The notes below the pieces were generated by a model. The model searched no databases. It was not told the DNA's origin and was given only the letters and a program-made list of their open reading frames with translations. The position numbers and the translations under genes were made by a program. Shown here piece by piece: positions 1 to 9,550 of a stretch of 64,000 bases of DNA. This DNA comes from Flavimaribacter sp039888615 (GTDB lineage Bacteria > Pseudomonadota > Alphaproteobacteria > Rhizobiales > Rhizobiaceae). Numbering within the stretch: position 1 is the first letter of the stretch; every line of letters begins with the position of its first letter. The stretch lies in NCBI GenBank assembly GCA_039888615.1, contig JBDQQS010000009.1; one strand, given 5' to 3'.

Positions 1-1
1 T

Positions 2-3000
2 GAAGCATGCGCCGAGGCGGGCATCGTCTTTATTGGTCCAACACCGGACACGATGCGTCGCCTGGGCAACAAGGTTGCCGCCCGCAATCTCGCCATGGAG
101 GTCGGCGTGCCGGTGGTGCCGGCGACGGCCCCGTTGCCGGACGACATGGACGAAATCGCCCGCATGGCCGAGGAGATCGGCTATCCCGTTATGTTGAAAG
201 CGTCCTGGGGCGGCGGCGGGCGCGGCATGCGGGCCATTCGTTCAGCCGATGATCTCGCCCGCGAGGTCACGGAAGCCAAGCGGGAGGCGAAGGCGGCCTT
301 CGGCAAGGACGAGGTGTACCTCGAAAAACTGGTCGAGCGCGCGAGACACGTCGAAGTGCAGCTGCTTGGCGACACCCACGGCAACGTCGTGCATCTCTTC
401 GAGCGCGATTGTTCAATCCAGAGGCGCAACCAGAAGGTCGTGGAGCGCGCGCCGGCGCCCTATCTCTCCGATGAGCAGCGCAGTGAAATAGCCGGATACG
501 CAATCGAAATCGGCAAGGCGACCGATTATATCGGCGCCGGCACGGTCGAGTTCCTGATGGATGCGGACACTGGGGCGTTCTATTTCATTGAGGTCAATCC
601 ACGCATCCAGGTCGAACATACGGTGACGGAGGAAGTCACCGGCATCGACATCGTCAAGGCGCAGATACACATTCTTGATGGTTTCGCCATCGGCTCCGAG
701 GGCTCCGGAGTTCCTGCGCAGGGCGATATCAAGCTCAACGGAAACGCCCTGCAGTGTCGGATCACGACCGAGGATCCGGAGCAGAATTTCATTCCGGACT
801 ATGGCCGAATCACCGCCTATCGCGGGGCGACCGGATTTGGAATCAGGCTTGACGGCGGAACCGCCTATTCCGGCGCGGTGATCACCCGCTTCTACGATCC
901 CCTTTTGGAAAAGGTCACGGCGTGGGCGCCGACTCCGGAAGAGGTGATCAGTCGCATGGACCGCGCTCTCAGGGAGTTCCGCATCCGCGGCGTGGCGACA
1001 AATCTGACGTTTCTTGAAGCCATCATCGGACATCCGAAATTTCGCGACAACAGCTATACGACGAAGTTTATTGACACGACGCCGGAACTGTTCGAACAGG
1101 TGGGCCGCCGCGACCGCGCGACGCGGCTCCTGACATATATCGCCGACGTTACGGTCAACGGTCATCCAGAAACGCGCGGTCGCGCAACGCCGCCGGAGAC
1201 AGCGCCGCCGCAGGTCCCCTTCGCCGGCGGCGAAGTTCCGGATGGAACCAAGCAGAAACTCGACGCGCTCGGTCCGAAAAAATTCGCTGAATGGATGCGG
1301 GCGCAATATCGCATCCTGGTGACCGACACCACCATGCGGGACGGCCATCAATCGCTGCTGGCGACACGCATGCGCACCTATGACATCGCCCGCATTGCCG
1401 GAACCTATGCGCGGTCCCTGCCGGAATTGTTTTCGCTGGAATGCTGGGGCGGAGCGACCTTCGACGTGTCGATGCGGTTCCTGACCGAGGATCCCTGGGA
1501 GCGGCTGGAACTCATTCGCGAGGGCGCGCCCAATATCCTTCTGCAGATGCTCCTGCGCGGCGCCAATGGCGTCGGCTACACCAACTATCCTGACAATGTG
1601 GTCAGGCATTTCGTGCGCCAGGCCGCTGCCGGCGGCATAGATCTTTTCCGCGTATTCGACTGCCTCAACTGGGTGGAAAACATGCGTGTCGCGATGGACG
1701 CGGTGTGCGAGGAGGACAAGCTCTGCGAGGCGGCGATCTGCTACACGGGAGACATCCTGAGTTCGGCGCGACCGAAATACGACATCAAATACTATGTAAA
1801 TCTTGCCCGGGAACTGGCGGACGCTGGCGCGCATATCATCGCCGTTAAGGATATGGCCGGGCTGCTAAAGCCGGCCGCTGCGGCGCCGCTCTTCAAAGCG
1901 CTGCGGGAAGCGACAGACCTTCCAATCCACTTCCATACGCATGATACGTCCGGCATCGCGGCCGCCACGGTTCTCGCCGCCGTCGAAGCCGGCGTGGACG
2001 CCGTGGATGCTGCGATGGACGCGCTGTCCGGCAACACATCGCAGCCCTGTCTCGGATCGATCGTCGAAGCCTTGCGCGGCACGGAACGTGATCCTGGCCT
2101 TGATCCGGAATGGATACGACGCATTTCATTCTACTGGGAATCGGTGCGCTCGCAGTACGCCGCTTTCGAAAGCGATCTGAAAGGACCGGCGTCGGAGGTC
2201 TATCTACACGAGATGCCAGGCGGACAGTTCACCAATCTGAAGGAGCAGGCGCGCTCGCTCGGTCTCGAAACGCGCTGGCACGAAGTCGCCCAGGCCTACG
2301 CGGACGCCAACCGGATGTTCGGCGACATCGTCAAGGTGACGCCGTCGTCCAAAGTTGTCGGCGACATGGCGCTGATGATGGTTTCACAGGATCTTTCCGT
2401 CGCCAATGTCGAAGATCCGGCGCGCGACGTGTCGTTCCCCGATTCTGTCGTTTCCATGATGCGCGGCGATCTCGGACAACCGCCCGGCGGTTGGCCGGAG
2501 GCCTTGCAGAAGAAAATTCTGAAGTCGGACAAACCCTACACGGAACGTCCGGGTTCGCTGCTTGAAGACGCTGATCTCGATGCGGAGCGCAAGACGGTCG
2601 AGGACCTCGTCGAACGCGAGGTCAGCGAGTACGAGTTGTCATCCTACCTCATGTATCCGAAGGTGTTCACCGACTACGCGTACGCGCGCAAGACCTACGG
2701 GCCCGTTTCCATTCTTCCGACGCCGACATATTTCTACGGTCTTCCGGCCGGCGAGGAGATGTTTGTTGACCTCGAAAAGGGTAAAACCCTTGTGGTTCGC
2801 AATCTGGCGATTGGGGAGCCGAACGAGAAGGGCATGGTCACCGTGTTCTTCGAACTCAATGGTCAACCGCGTCGCATCCTGGTTCCCGACCGCATCCACG
2901 GTGCAGCTGCCTCGGCGCAACGTCGAAAGGTCGATCCGACCAACGAGGCCCATGTCGGTGCGCCGATGCCTGGCGTCGTCTCCTCGGTGGCTGTGGCCGC

Positions 3001-3166
3001 AGGACAGGAGGTCAAGGCCGGCGACGTGCTCCTTTCCATCGAGGCGATGAAGATGGAAACCGCGCTGCATGCCGAGCGTGACGGCGCGGTGCAGGAGGTT
3101 CTCGTAGCCTCCGGCGACCAGATCGACGCCAAGGATTTGCTGATCGTCTACGCCTCGGCGGAGTAG
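2..3166 (+). CDS. pyc: Pyruvate carboxylase, 5' end outside window
   Basis: ATP- and biotin-dependent carboxylation of pyruvate to oxaloacetate, the anaplerotic entry to the TCA cycle. The open frame runs from base 2 without a start, so the first roughly 100 residues of the biotin carboxylase domain lie upstream; about 1,055 residues are present against about 1,150 for the family. Domains in order: biotin carboxylase/ATP-grasp (bases 2 to about 1200), HMGL-like carboxyltransferase (about 1310-2150, beginning TDTTMRDGHQSLLATRMRT), conserved carboxylase domain (to about 2800) and C-terminal biotinyl domain (about 2950-3160) with EAMKME, whose Lys codon at 3050-3052 is the biotin site. All three activities on one chain separate it from acetyl- or propionyl-CoA carboxylase subunits. 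It converges on the lipid kinase gene with only 10 bases between, and no terminator hairpin is visible there. Confidence 0.98.
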   Translation, partial: EACAEAGIVFIGPTPDTMRRLGNKVAARNLAMEVGVPVVPATAPLPDDMDEIARMAEEIGYPVMLKASWGGGGRGMRAIRSADDLAREVTEAKREAKAAFGKDEVYLEKLVERARHVEVQLLGDTHGNVVHLFERDCSIQRRNQKVVERAPAPYLSDEQRSEIAGYAIEIGKATDYIGAGTVEFLMDADTGAFYFIEVNPRIQVEHTVTEEVTGIDIVKAQIHILDGFAIGSEGSGVPAQGDIKLNGNALQCRITTEDPEQNFIPDYGRITAYRGATGFGIRLDGGTAYSGAVITRFYDPLLEKVTAWAPTPEEVISRMDRALREFRIRGVATNLTFLEAIIGHPKFRDNSYTTKFIDTTPELFEQVGRRDRATRLLTYIADVTVNGHPETRGRATPPETAPPQVPFAGGEVPDGTKQKLDALGPKKFAEWMRAQYRILVTDTTMRDGHQSLLATRMRTYDIARIAGTYARSLPELFSLECWGGATFDVSMRFLTEDPWERLELIREGAPNILLQMLLRGANGVGYTNYPDNVVRHFVRQAAAGGIDLFRVFDCLNWVENMRVAMDAVCEEDKLCEAAICYTGDILSSARPKYDIKYYVNLARELADAGAHIIAVKDMAGLLKPAAAAPLFKALREATDLPIHFHTHDTSGIAAATVLAAVEAGVDAVDAAMDALSGNTSQPCLGSIVEALRGTERDPGLDPEWIRRISFYWESVRSQYAAFESDLKGPASEVYLHEMPGGQFTNLKEQARSLGLETRWHEVAQAYADANRMFGDIVKVTPSSKVVGDMALMMVSQDLSVANVEDPARDVSFPDSVVSMMRGDLGQPPGGWPEALQKKILKSDKPYTERPGSLLEDADLDAERKTVEDLVEREVSEYELSSYLMYPKVFTDYAYARKTYGPVSILPTPTYFYGLPAGEEMFVDLEKGKTLVVRNLAIGEPNEKGMVTVFFELNGQPRRILVPDRIHGAAASAQRRKVDPTNEAHVGAPMPGVVSSVAVAAGQEVKAGDVLLSIEAMKMETALHAERDGAVQEVLVASGDQIDAKDLLIVYASAE

Positions 3167-3176
3167 GAACCGCGGA

Positions 3177-4106
3177 TCATTGCCGTAAACGTAGCGCTCC
3201 GGGCAGAATTTTGAATTCGGCCCGGAGGTATCCGGGTGATTCGCCGTCGATATCGATTGCGACCCGGTTCGGGCTTTCTGAAACGGTTTCGGCGATTAAA
3301 CGACGCCCGCTGAAAAAGGCGATGCTTGGATGTGTCGTATGAGCGCCGGAATAGACCAGCGGCAATTGGCCAATCAGCTGCAGTTTCGGCGTCTTCTTCA
3401 GCACCATGATTTCGAATGCGCCGCTGTCGAGCCGCGCATTCGGAGCGACATGCATGCCGCCGCCGAAAAAGCGCCCGTTCGCCACCACAGTCAGGGATTG
3501 ATCAATTACGAAGGATGGTCGGTTGTCGATCGACATCCGTATTGTAGATGGTCGATGCCGCCATACTGACGTTATCGTAGCAAGCAGGTAGGCAAGCGTT
3601 CCGGGCAGTACATTCGCCGAAGACGTGGCGTTGACGACGCGACAGACCTCTCCGGATAGGCCGAAACCGGCGGCGTTGATGAAAAGCCGGCTCGCCTGGT
3701 CGCCAGTTTCACTGCTGAAGGTGACTTTTCCAAGATCGATCGGTCTGACATCGCTCTCGGCAATGCGCTGCACCGGATCAGGCGATGGCTGTCCGAGGCT
3801 TCGGACGAAATCGCAGCCGGTGCCGCTGGCCAGCGCCGCAAAGGCGCAGCTCTCCGGCATATTACCGTTTGCATCGGGAAATCCGTTTACAGCCTCGCCG
3901 AAAGTACCGTCGCCGCCCACGGCGATGACCAGCGTCGCGCCGCCCTCGATAGCAGCGCGGACGAGGCGCGTTGCATCGCCTGCCACTTTGGTCACGGCCT
4001 GGTCAAAGGGTCCAAGCGCTTTGTGGATGCGGTCAGACAGAGTAGGCCATCGCCGTCCTGTCCGCCCGTTGCCTGCACGCGGATTTACGACAACGAATAT
4101 GCTCAT
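3177..4106 (-). CDS. Diacylglycerol kinase family lipid kinase
   Basis: Predicted ATP-dependent lipid kinase of the DAGK catalytic/YegS-BmrU superfamily, 309 residues, the usual length for single-domain members. The nucleotide-binding signature GGDGT is at residues 64-68 within VIAVGGDGTFGEAVNGF, and an N-terminal VNPRAGNG motif matches the family start. There is no membrane segment, as in soluble YegS-type enzymes. ATG start at 4106. It is the last gene of a minus-strand run, 27 bases after the NodT-like lipoprotein stop, so it may be co-transcribed with the efflux genes, although no functional link is known to me. Substrate (diacylglycerol, a sphingoid base or another lipid) cannot be told from sequence. 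Family assignment is secure, role is not. Confidence 0.85.
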   Translation of the reverse strand: MSIFVVVNPRAGNGRTGRRWPTLSDRIHKALGPFDQAVTKVAGDATRLVRAAIEGGATLVIAVGGDGTFGEAVNGFPDANGNMPESCAFAALASGTGCDFVRSLGQPSPDPVQRIAESDVRPIDLGKVTFSSETGDQASRLFINAAGFGLSGEVCRVVNATSSANVLPGTLAYLLATITSVWRHRPSTIRMSIDNRPSFVIDQSLTVVANGRFFGGGMHVAPNARLDSGAFEIMVLKKTPKLQLIGQLPLVYSGAHTTHPSIAFFSGRRLIAETVSESPNRVAIDIDGESPGYLRAEFKILPGALRLRQ

Positions 4107-4133
4107 GCCGTTACGATCGCTGACGCGCCGGAA

Positions 4134-5699
4134 TCAGCTTTCCGGCTGATCGACGCTGTCTGGCGCGCTTTCAAGCAACTTGCCCCAATTGGTGCGTTGT
4201 TCCATCTGCGTTCGGGTCTTGTCGTTGACGAAACCCTTCACATTGGGCGGAATCCAGCCGCCGGCGATGCCCTTGTAGATGGCGATAAGGTTGGTCAACA
4301 CATCCGCGCGGGCGCTCACGAGGCGCGATTCAGAGCTGAATATCTGTCGCTGCGAATCCAGCACGCGGTCGTAGCCCGCAGTGCCGTCGCGATACTGGTC
4401 AAGCACGCGCGCTTCCGCGTCCTTTGCTGCCTTGACGCTGCGATAAAGATAGACTGTCTGCTGTTTTGCCTTGAAGAAAGCGGTGATGGACGTTTCCACT
4501 TCCGCATAGGCTTTCAGCACGGTGTTTTGATAATCGAGCAGCAGTTCCTGGAACTTGGCGTCCTGGGCTCGAACATTGTTGCGAATACGTCCGTAGTTCA
4601 GGAAATTCCAGGTGAAGCCGGGATTGATGAAAGCGTCGAAGCTGTTTTTCGTGAAAAGCGTTGCGACTTCCTTGGAACTGACGGCGATCGCGCCGCTGAT
4701 TGTGAAGGCCGGATAAAGGTCGGCCTGCGCTACGCCGATCTGCGCCGACTGCGCCGCCGCCCGGTACTCTGCAGCGCGGATATCAGGCCGGCGTCGCAGC
4801 ATATCCGCGGGAACGCCGACAGCAACCTGGGCCGGAATGATCGGCATACGCGCGTATCGCTTTTCCATGCGCGGCTTGATCTTGCCGGGCGTCTCGCCCA
4901 GCAGAACGCTCATGGCGTTGTAGGCTTCGGCCAGCTCGCCCTCAAGTTCCGGTATGATCGACAAAGTGTCATTGTACCGGGCCGTCGCCTCGTCGATATC
5001 GAGCTCGGTGGTTGTGCCATTTTCGAACTTCAGTTTGGCGATATCCAGGCTCTTCTTCTGCAGAGCCGCATTGTTTCGCGCCACGGAAATAAGCGCCTGC
5101 AGCTCCCGAATGGTGACATAGGTCACTGCGATGTCGCCGGTCAGCGTGACCAGAACATCATCGTAGCTTGCGATCTTGGCGGCCAGGTTCGCCTTGGCCG
5201 ATTGCACGTCGCGGCGAATCTTGCCCCAGATGTCGATTTCCCAACCAGCGTCGAAGCCGACCTGATAACGCGTGAAATTGGTGTTGAGGTCAACAAAGCG
5301 CTCTGCTTCCTGCACGAAAGGATCATTCCTGCTGATCGACAGGTATTTGCCGTCGGCGAAGCCCTGCTGTTGCTGCGGAAACAGTTCGCCGCGCGCAATG
5401 CCGAGCTGAGCGCGGGCCTGGTAAACGCGGGCGCCGGCCGCCTCGAGCTGCAGGTTCTGTTGGTAGGCCTCGTTCACGAAGGCGTCGAGCGTCGGATCCT
5501 TGAACAGGGTCCACCAGTCAGCCACCGCCTCGCTGCGGGAGGTAAAGCCGGTTTTGCTGTTGACCTGAAGCCCGCTGGACCCTTGCGTCCAGTTATCGAG
5601 ATAGGGCGCCTCCGGACGAATGAAGTCCGGCCCGACCATGCAGCCGCCGAGAAGCAGCGTGGCCGTGAAGATGACAGGAACACAGAATTGTCGGGTCAT
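4134..5699 (-). CDS. NodT-family outer-membrane efflux lipoprotein
   Basis: TolC-like outer-membrane channel of the NodT/RND outer-membrane factor family, 521 residues. The N-terminus carries a lipoprotein signal with lipobox LLGGC (Cys20) followed by MVGPDFIRPEAP, the typical start of NodT lipoproteins. Two OEP repeats with long alternating helical segments fill the rest, including the second-repeat motif RRRPDIRAAEYRAAAQSAQIG. It would pair with the HlyD-like adaptor encoded 11 bases upstream in the same transcript to form a channel across the envelope. No inner-membrane pump gene (RND, MFS or ABC) lies in the cluster, so the energy-coupling partner must be elsewhere or the system works without one. 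The opposite strand carries a long open frame that is only a compositional shadow. Confidence 0.93.
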   Translation of the reverse strand: MTRQFCVPVIFTATLLLGGCMVGPDFIRPEAPYLDNWTQGSSGLQVNSKTGFTSRSEAVADWWTLFKDPTLDAFVNEAYQQNLQLEAAGARVYQARAQLGIARGELFPQQQQGFADGKYLSISRNDPFVQEAERFVDLNTNFTRYQVGFDAGWEIDIWGKIRRDVQSAKANLAAKIASYDDVLVTLTGDIAVTYVTIRELQALISVARNNAALQKKSLDIAKLKFENGTTTELDIDEATARYNDTLSIIPELEGELAEAYNAMSVLLGETPGKIKPRMEKRYARMPIIPAQVAVGVPADMLRRRPDIRAAEYRAAAQSAQIGVAQADLYPAFTISGAIAVSSKEVATLFTKNSFDAFINPGFTWNFLNYGRIRNNVRAQDAKFQELLLDYQNTVLKAYAEVETSITAFFKAKQQTVYLYRSVKAAKDAEARVLDQYRDGTAGYDRVLDSQRQIFSSESRLVSARADVLTNLIAIYKGIAGGWIPPNVKGFVNDKTRTQMEQRTNWGKLLESAPDSVDQPES

Positions 5700-5710
5700 T
5701 CACGCAACCC

Positions 5711-6859
5711 TCACAGGAAATCCATCGGGAACAGGAAATTCGACCAGCTGTAGAGCCGGATGTTTATGCGTCTCAGGAATGCAAAATTCTGGCCGCCTCC
5801 GGTATAAATCGCGACGGCGCCGTGGGTGCCTGCCGGCAGCCTCTTCATGTTCGGATCATCGATATTGATCTGCACCGCAAACCGGCCCTGCAGGCTTGGA
5901 AAGCGGAAGGTCGGAACGTTGCCGCTAGGCTTGATCTGGCCCTGGCCGGTGCCCCACCAGACATCCACGACCTTGCCTTTGAAGATTTCGCCCGGATAGA
6001 TGTCGAGCGCGACTTCCACATCCTGGCCCGGCTCGACGAATTTCAGGTGCTCCTGGTAGAAGCTGGCGAGAATATACGGGTCATCATCGGCGATCAGAAC
6101 GGAAATCGCCCCGAAGCGCAGCGCGCCGACAACCAGTCCGGGCCGCGCCTGCTGGCTGATGATCACGCCGTCTTCCGGCGCTTTCATTGTCGTCTGATCG
6201 AGATAATATTTTGCTTCGTCAAGTTGCGCCTGAGCCGCGACAACCTGCGCATTGACCCCGTTCACCTGTGCGTCGATTGCGATCTGCGCCTTCTTCACGT
6301 TGGTGTTGGCTTCTGCGACGGCGGCGTTGGCGCTCGCCAGATCCGCTGTCCACTTGTCGAGCGATTCCTGTCGGGCGCCGCCCTTCGGCACCAGATTGCT
6401 GTAGCGGTCGAACTGCTGCTGCGCATAGGTCTGTTGAGCTTCGGCCTGACTGAGCTCCTGTTCGGCAAGGTCAAGGTCCTCCTGGAGCGCCTCGGCGTTC
6501 TGCTTGGCGCCGGCGAGATTGGCTTCGGCTTCCCGGACTTTCGCCTGATAGACGGACGTATCGAACTGATAAAGCGGATCGCCCTTTTTAACGGCCTGGT
6601 TGTTGTCGACGAACACCTCTTTCAGGAGGGTCGGTCCCTGCAGGCGCGGAACGAGCTGTATAGTCGGGCGGATGACATGCGCGTCCATCGAATATGGCTG
6701 GTAGAAGCGCAATGCGATGATGAATATCAGCAGCATGTGTACACCGACCCAGAAGCCGACAACGCCCCAGACGATATTGAATTTCAGCCATCTGAACCGG
6801 AAAAAGACCAGCCAGACGAAGACGACATAGATAAGGACGAGACCGAGAGCGATAAACAT
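5711..6859 (-). CDS. HlyD/EmrA-type membrane fusion protein
   Basis: Periplasmic adaptor of the HlyD family, 382 residues. Two N-terminal hydrophobic stretches (about residues 5-22 and 28-50) are followed by a split biotinyl-lipoyl/barrel-sandwich domain around a long coiled coil (about residues 105-200, rich in Ala, Gln and Glu heptads) and a C-terminal beta-barrel region. Two leading membrane segments plus a neighbouring DUF3302 gene are the arrangement of E. coli YiaV-YiaW and YibH-YibI, so this is best described as a YibH/YiaV-like adaptor. ATG at 6859 lies 4 bases after the DUF3302 stop, implying translational coupling; the NodT-like gene follows 11 bases downstream. Substrate is unknown. 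Confidence 0.92.
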   Translation of the reverse strand: MFIALGLVLIYVVFVWLVFFRFRWLKFNIVWGVVGFWVGVHMLLIFIIALRFYQPYSMDAHVIRPTIQLVPRLQGPTLLKEVFVDNNQAVKKGDPLYQFDTSVYQAKVREAEANLAGAKQNAEALQEDLDLAEQELSQAEAQQTYAQQQFDRYSNLVPKGGARQESLDKWTADLASANAAVAEANTNVKKAQIAIDAQVNGVNAQVVAAQAQLDEAKYYLDQTTMKAPEDGVIISQQARPGLVVGALRFGAISVLIADDDPYILASFYQEHLKFVEPGQDVEVALDIYPGEIFKGKVVDVWWGTGQGQIKPSGNVPTFRFPSLQGRFAVQINIDDPNMKRLPAGTHGAVAIYTGGGQNFAFLRRINIRLYSWSNFLFPMDFL

Positions 6860-6862
6860 GGA

Positions 6863-7264
6863 TTATGCTTTCTGTTCAGTCTGGGTCGCAGGTTCGCTCG
6901 CGACGGATTCCTCCGTCGGTACGGTATCGGTCGGCGGGGGCGTCAGGCCGGGCGGATGCGGCGCGTCGATCTCTCCGGTTTGGCCTTCTTTCGGCATCTT
7001 GCGCACGTCGACAGTGATGGAATCGTGTATCGACCAGATCAGCGCATGAATGTAGGGAAACACCGTGAACAGCCCGATCCAGCCGACATATTTGACGGCT
7101 TCCGCGTGCGGGTGGTTCCGCCTTTGGGCGATCTTTCCAGGCAATCCGCCGATTTGGATGAGGATGTAGAAGAACGCGACAATGCCAATGACCCCGAACA
7201 ACAGGGTCCAAAGGTCAAACCGGTCAATCGGAAAATCGACGAGGGCATACTTGTCGCCGTCCAT
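6863..7264 (-). CDS. DUF3302 (YiaW-like) inner-membrane protein
   Basis: Small inner-membrane protein of the DUF3302 family, 133 residues from the chosen ATG at 7264, which is preceded by GAAAGGGCG at a good distance; an in-frame upstream start would add 23 atypical residues. Two membrane segments are visible near residues 18-38 and 58-78, followed by a cytoplasmic-type tail and a Pro/Thr/Glu-rich end (HPPGLTPPPTDT). DUF3302 proteins are almost always encoded beside a HlyD-type adaptor, as here (first gene of the cluster, 4 bases before the adaptor). Its biochemical role is unknown; association with the adaptor is inference from gene order. The 153 bases upstream, to ackA, must carry the promoter of the cluster, but I see no convincing -35/-10 pair. 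Confidence 0.85.
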   Translation of the reverse strand: MDGDKYALVDFPIDRFDLWTLLFGVIGIVAFFYILIQIGGLPGKIAQRRNHPHAEAVKYVGWIGLFTVFPYIHALIWSIHDSITVDVRKMPKEGQTGEIDAPHPPGLTPPPTDTVPTEESVASEPATQTEQKA

Positions 7265-7417
7265 CGAGACGCCCTTTCTACTCAAACAAACTAAACTCAA
7301 CTGTCGCGACCATAGACTCCGCCGAGTTAACATATTGCAACCGCAAGAGAAGAATAACGCGATTAGGCGAGAGCAGGATGTATGCCGGTAGGATTGGACC
7401 GAGATGTATTTGGGAAA

Positions 7418-8581
7418 TTATTGCCCGATAAGTTCAAGTGCGTGGCGCGCTAAGACGATTTCTTCGTCCGTTTGAATAACGAACAGGCCGACGCTGGATT
7501 GGTCGGTTGAAATGACGGCGTCTCCTGAGCGATTGCGCCGGGTGTCGAACTCGACACCCATCCATTCGAACCCTTCACATACGGACTGGCGGATTCGCCA
7601 GGCGTTTTCGCCGATGCCGCCGCAGAAGATGACGGCGTCCAGCCCGCCCAGCATTGCGGCGAGGGCGCCCAGCTCGATCCGAATGCGGCCTGTGAAGTAA
7701 TCGATCGCGCGATCGGCTTCCGGCGTCGCTGCGGCTTCCAGGGTCCGGAGATCGTTGGACAGGCCGGAAAGGCCCTTCAGCCCGCTGTCGTGATAGAGCA
7801 TGTCCTCTATCGCATGGGCGCTCATCCCCTTCTCCTGCATGAGATACAGCACCACGCCCGGATCGAGTTGTCCGCAACGGGTGCCCATGGGCAGGCCGTC
7901 GAGAGCCGTGAAACCCATCGTCGATCCGATGCTGCGGCCGTTGTCGATTGCGCACATCGAGGCGCCGTTGCCGAGATGACAGGCCACAACCCGTCCCGAT
8001 GCATGCGTCGGAGAAATTACGCGCAGGCGGCCGCTCACATATTCATAAGACAGGCCGTGGAAGCCGTAACGGCGCACCCCTTCCTCGTAGAATCGATAGG
8101 GCAGCGCAAAGGCGTCGTTAATCCAGGGTTGATCTCGATGAAACGCGGTGTCGAAGCAGCCGACCTGAATCGCGTCGGGAAAGGCCGCCGCCGCCGCATC
8201 GACGCCGGCGAGGTTGTTTGGCTGATGCAATGGCGCGAGCGGAATCAGCGCACGCAATTTCTCGATCGTTTCCTTGTCAAGCACGACCGGTCGGCTGAAT
8301 TGCGTGCCGCCATGAACGATTCGATGCCCAACAGAGGCAATACTGATATCGGGAAACTCGGTGCGTAAAAGATCAAGGATCGCCGAAAGCGCGGCGCCAT
8401 GGTCGCTGACATTCGCATCTTCCAGAGAGCGGTCGATGATGGATTCTGCGTTGCGCTTTGCCGAAATGCGCGGCGCCGTTCCGATGCCGTCTATCTGTCC
8501 GCGAAGGACTTCCCGCACGTCGCTGTCGAAAATCGCGAATTTGATGGAGGAGGAACCGCAATTCAGCGTCAGAAGATGCAA
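7418..8581 (-). CDS. ackA: Acetate kinase
   Basis: Interconverts acetate plus ATP and acetyl phosphate plus ADP. 387 residues, near the family's usual 390-400. N-terminal phosphate-binding motif NCGSSSIKF (residues 7-15), HRIVHGG (86-92), and C-terminal GGIGENAWRIR are all family signatures. The start is TTG at 8581: GGGAG lies 6 bases upstream and the protein begins LHLLTLNCG exactly where homologs begin, with no usable ATG nearby. No phosphotransacetylase or phosphoketolase gene is adjacent, so the partner that makes acetyl phosphate lies elsewhere. Neighbours are a LysR regulator upstream and the efflux cluster downstream, both on the same strand; neither suggests a shared pathway. Confidence 0.96.
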   Translation of the reverse strand: MHLLTLNCGSSSIKFAIFDSDVREVLRGQIDGIGTAPRISAKRNAESIIDRSLEDANVSDHGAALSAILDLLRTEFPDISIASVGHRIVHGGTQFSRPVVLDKETIEKLRALIPLAPLHQPNNLAGVDAAAAAFPDAIQVGCFDTAFHRDQPWINDAFALPYRFYEEGVRRYGFHGLSYEYVSGRLRVISPTHASGRVVACHLGNGASMCAIDNGRSIGSTMGFTALDGLPMGTRCGQLDPGVVLYLMQEKGMSAHAIEDMLYHDSGLKGLSGLSNDLRTLEAAATPEADRAIDYFTGRIRIELGALAAMLGGLDAVIFCGGIGENAWRIRQSVCEGFEWMGVEFDTRRNRSGDAVISTDQSSVGLFVIQTDEEIVLARHALELIGQ

Positions 8582-8656
8582 GGCAGGCTCCCATGGAAGG
8601 CAGATTGCAGAAAGGATCGTGGAGAAACGGGCGGGTTGTTAATGTCTGGCCACACC

Positions 8657-9541
8657 CTATTCGTCAAGCGGCAGGGCGCGTAGGGCCTCATATAAGTAAT
8701 CCATGGTCCTGCGAATGCGTCGGCTGGTGCGCAGCTCACTGTGCGAGGCAAGCCACAACGGCAGCGAAGGTATCTGGATTTCCGGCAAAATGCGGATCAG
8801 ATCCGGACAGTTTTTTGCAATGAATTGCGCGATGAAGCCGATCCCGGCGCCGCTTTTGACAAGCTCGACGTAGGCGATCTGGTGATCAGTGCGAATAGTG
8901 AAGTCGTTTCGCCGAGCCTTGAATCCCAGGCGCGTCATGCTGTCGATAATCAAATCGGAGCGATCCATGCCAATTACCCGGTGCGCCAAGAGCGCATCGG
9001 GAGATTTCGGGACGCCGTCCTGGTGGGCAAGCTCCCGGTGCATGTAGACGCCAATGCCCATGTCGTTCACCTTGCGTGCAATCACGTCGTTCTGGTCAGA
9101 CCTCACCATGCGTATGGCGATATCGGCGTCGCGACTGAGCAGGTTCTCGACCGTGTTGCTCGGCGCGAGTTCGATTTCAATGTCCGGTTCTTCCTGGGCG
9201 AAACCGGCGATAATCGCAGGCAGAATGAAAGTGGCGACCACTTCGCTGGCTGTAATACGTACAGTTCCACCGACATTTTCCACTTTGCCGGCGGCCCGTA
9301 GCGCCAAGTGATCGGCGCCGCGGCGCATGTCTCTTGCATCGTCAATCAAGGACAATCCGGCCTCTGTCGGCGTCATGCCATGCCGGCCTCGCGAAAACAG
9401 CGTTAGGCCGAGTTCGGCTTCAAGCGCGTCGATATGGCGGCCAATGGTCGGTTGACTGACGCCAAGCCTTTCTGCGGCCTGCGCGAGCGTGCCATTCTCG
9501 GCGACCGCAAGAAAGCTGCGTATGAGATCCCAATCCAACAT
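8657..9541 (-). CDS. LysR-family transcriptional regulator
   Basis: 294-residue LysR-type regulator: N-terminal winged helix-turn-helix (about residues 3-62, motif LAQAAERLGVSQPTIGRHI) and a C-terminal periplasmic-binding-like effector domain (about 90-290). The ATG at 9541 is preferred over an in-frame TTG one codon earlier. It is divergently transcribed from the SDR/epimerase-like gene at 9642, the classical arrangement for a LysR protein and its target, and the 100-base interval holds a perfect inverted repeat (9551-9571). The effector cannot be deduced. The short gap to ackA (75 bases, same strand) leaves open read-through into ackA. Confidence 0.93.
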   Translation of the reverse strand: MLDWDLIRSFLAVAENGTLAQAAERLGVSQPTIGRHIDALEAELGLTLFSRGRHGMTPTEAGLSLIDDARDMRRGADHLALRAAGKVENVGGTVRITASEVVATFILPAIIAGFAQEEPDIEIELAPSNTVENLLSRDADIAIRMVRSDQNDVIARKVNDMGIGVYMHRELAHQDGVPKSPDALLAHRVIGMDRSDLIIDSMTRLGFKARRNDFTIRTDHQIAYVELVKSGAGIGFIAQFIAKNCPDLIRILPEIQIPSLPLWLASHSELRTSRRIRRTMDYLYEALRALPLDE

Positions 9542-9550
9542 CAATGCAAT

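Noticed and set aside
413..1834. Long open frame (473 codons) on the minus strand inside pyruvate carboxylase
   Set aside because: Antisense to a highly conserved enzyme, Arg/Ala-rich composition, no family resemblance; a shadow of GC-rich codon use.
4023..5753. 576-codon plus-strand frame across the NodT-like gene
   Set aside because: Exactly antisense to a recognisable lipoprotein channel; no SD, no domain.
5822..7294. 490-codon plus-strand frame over the HlyD and DUF3302 genes
   Set aside because: Antisense to two recognisable coupled genes; composition (Asp/Arg/Leu runs) mirrors the opposite strand.
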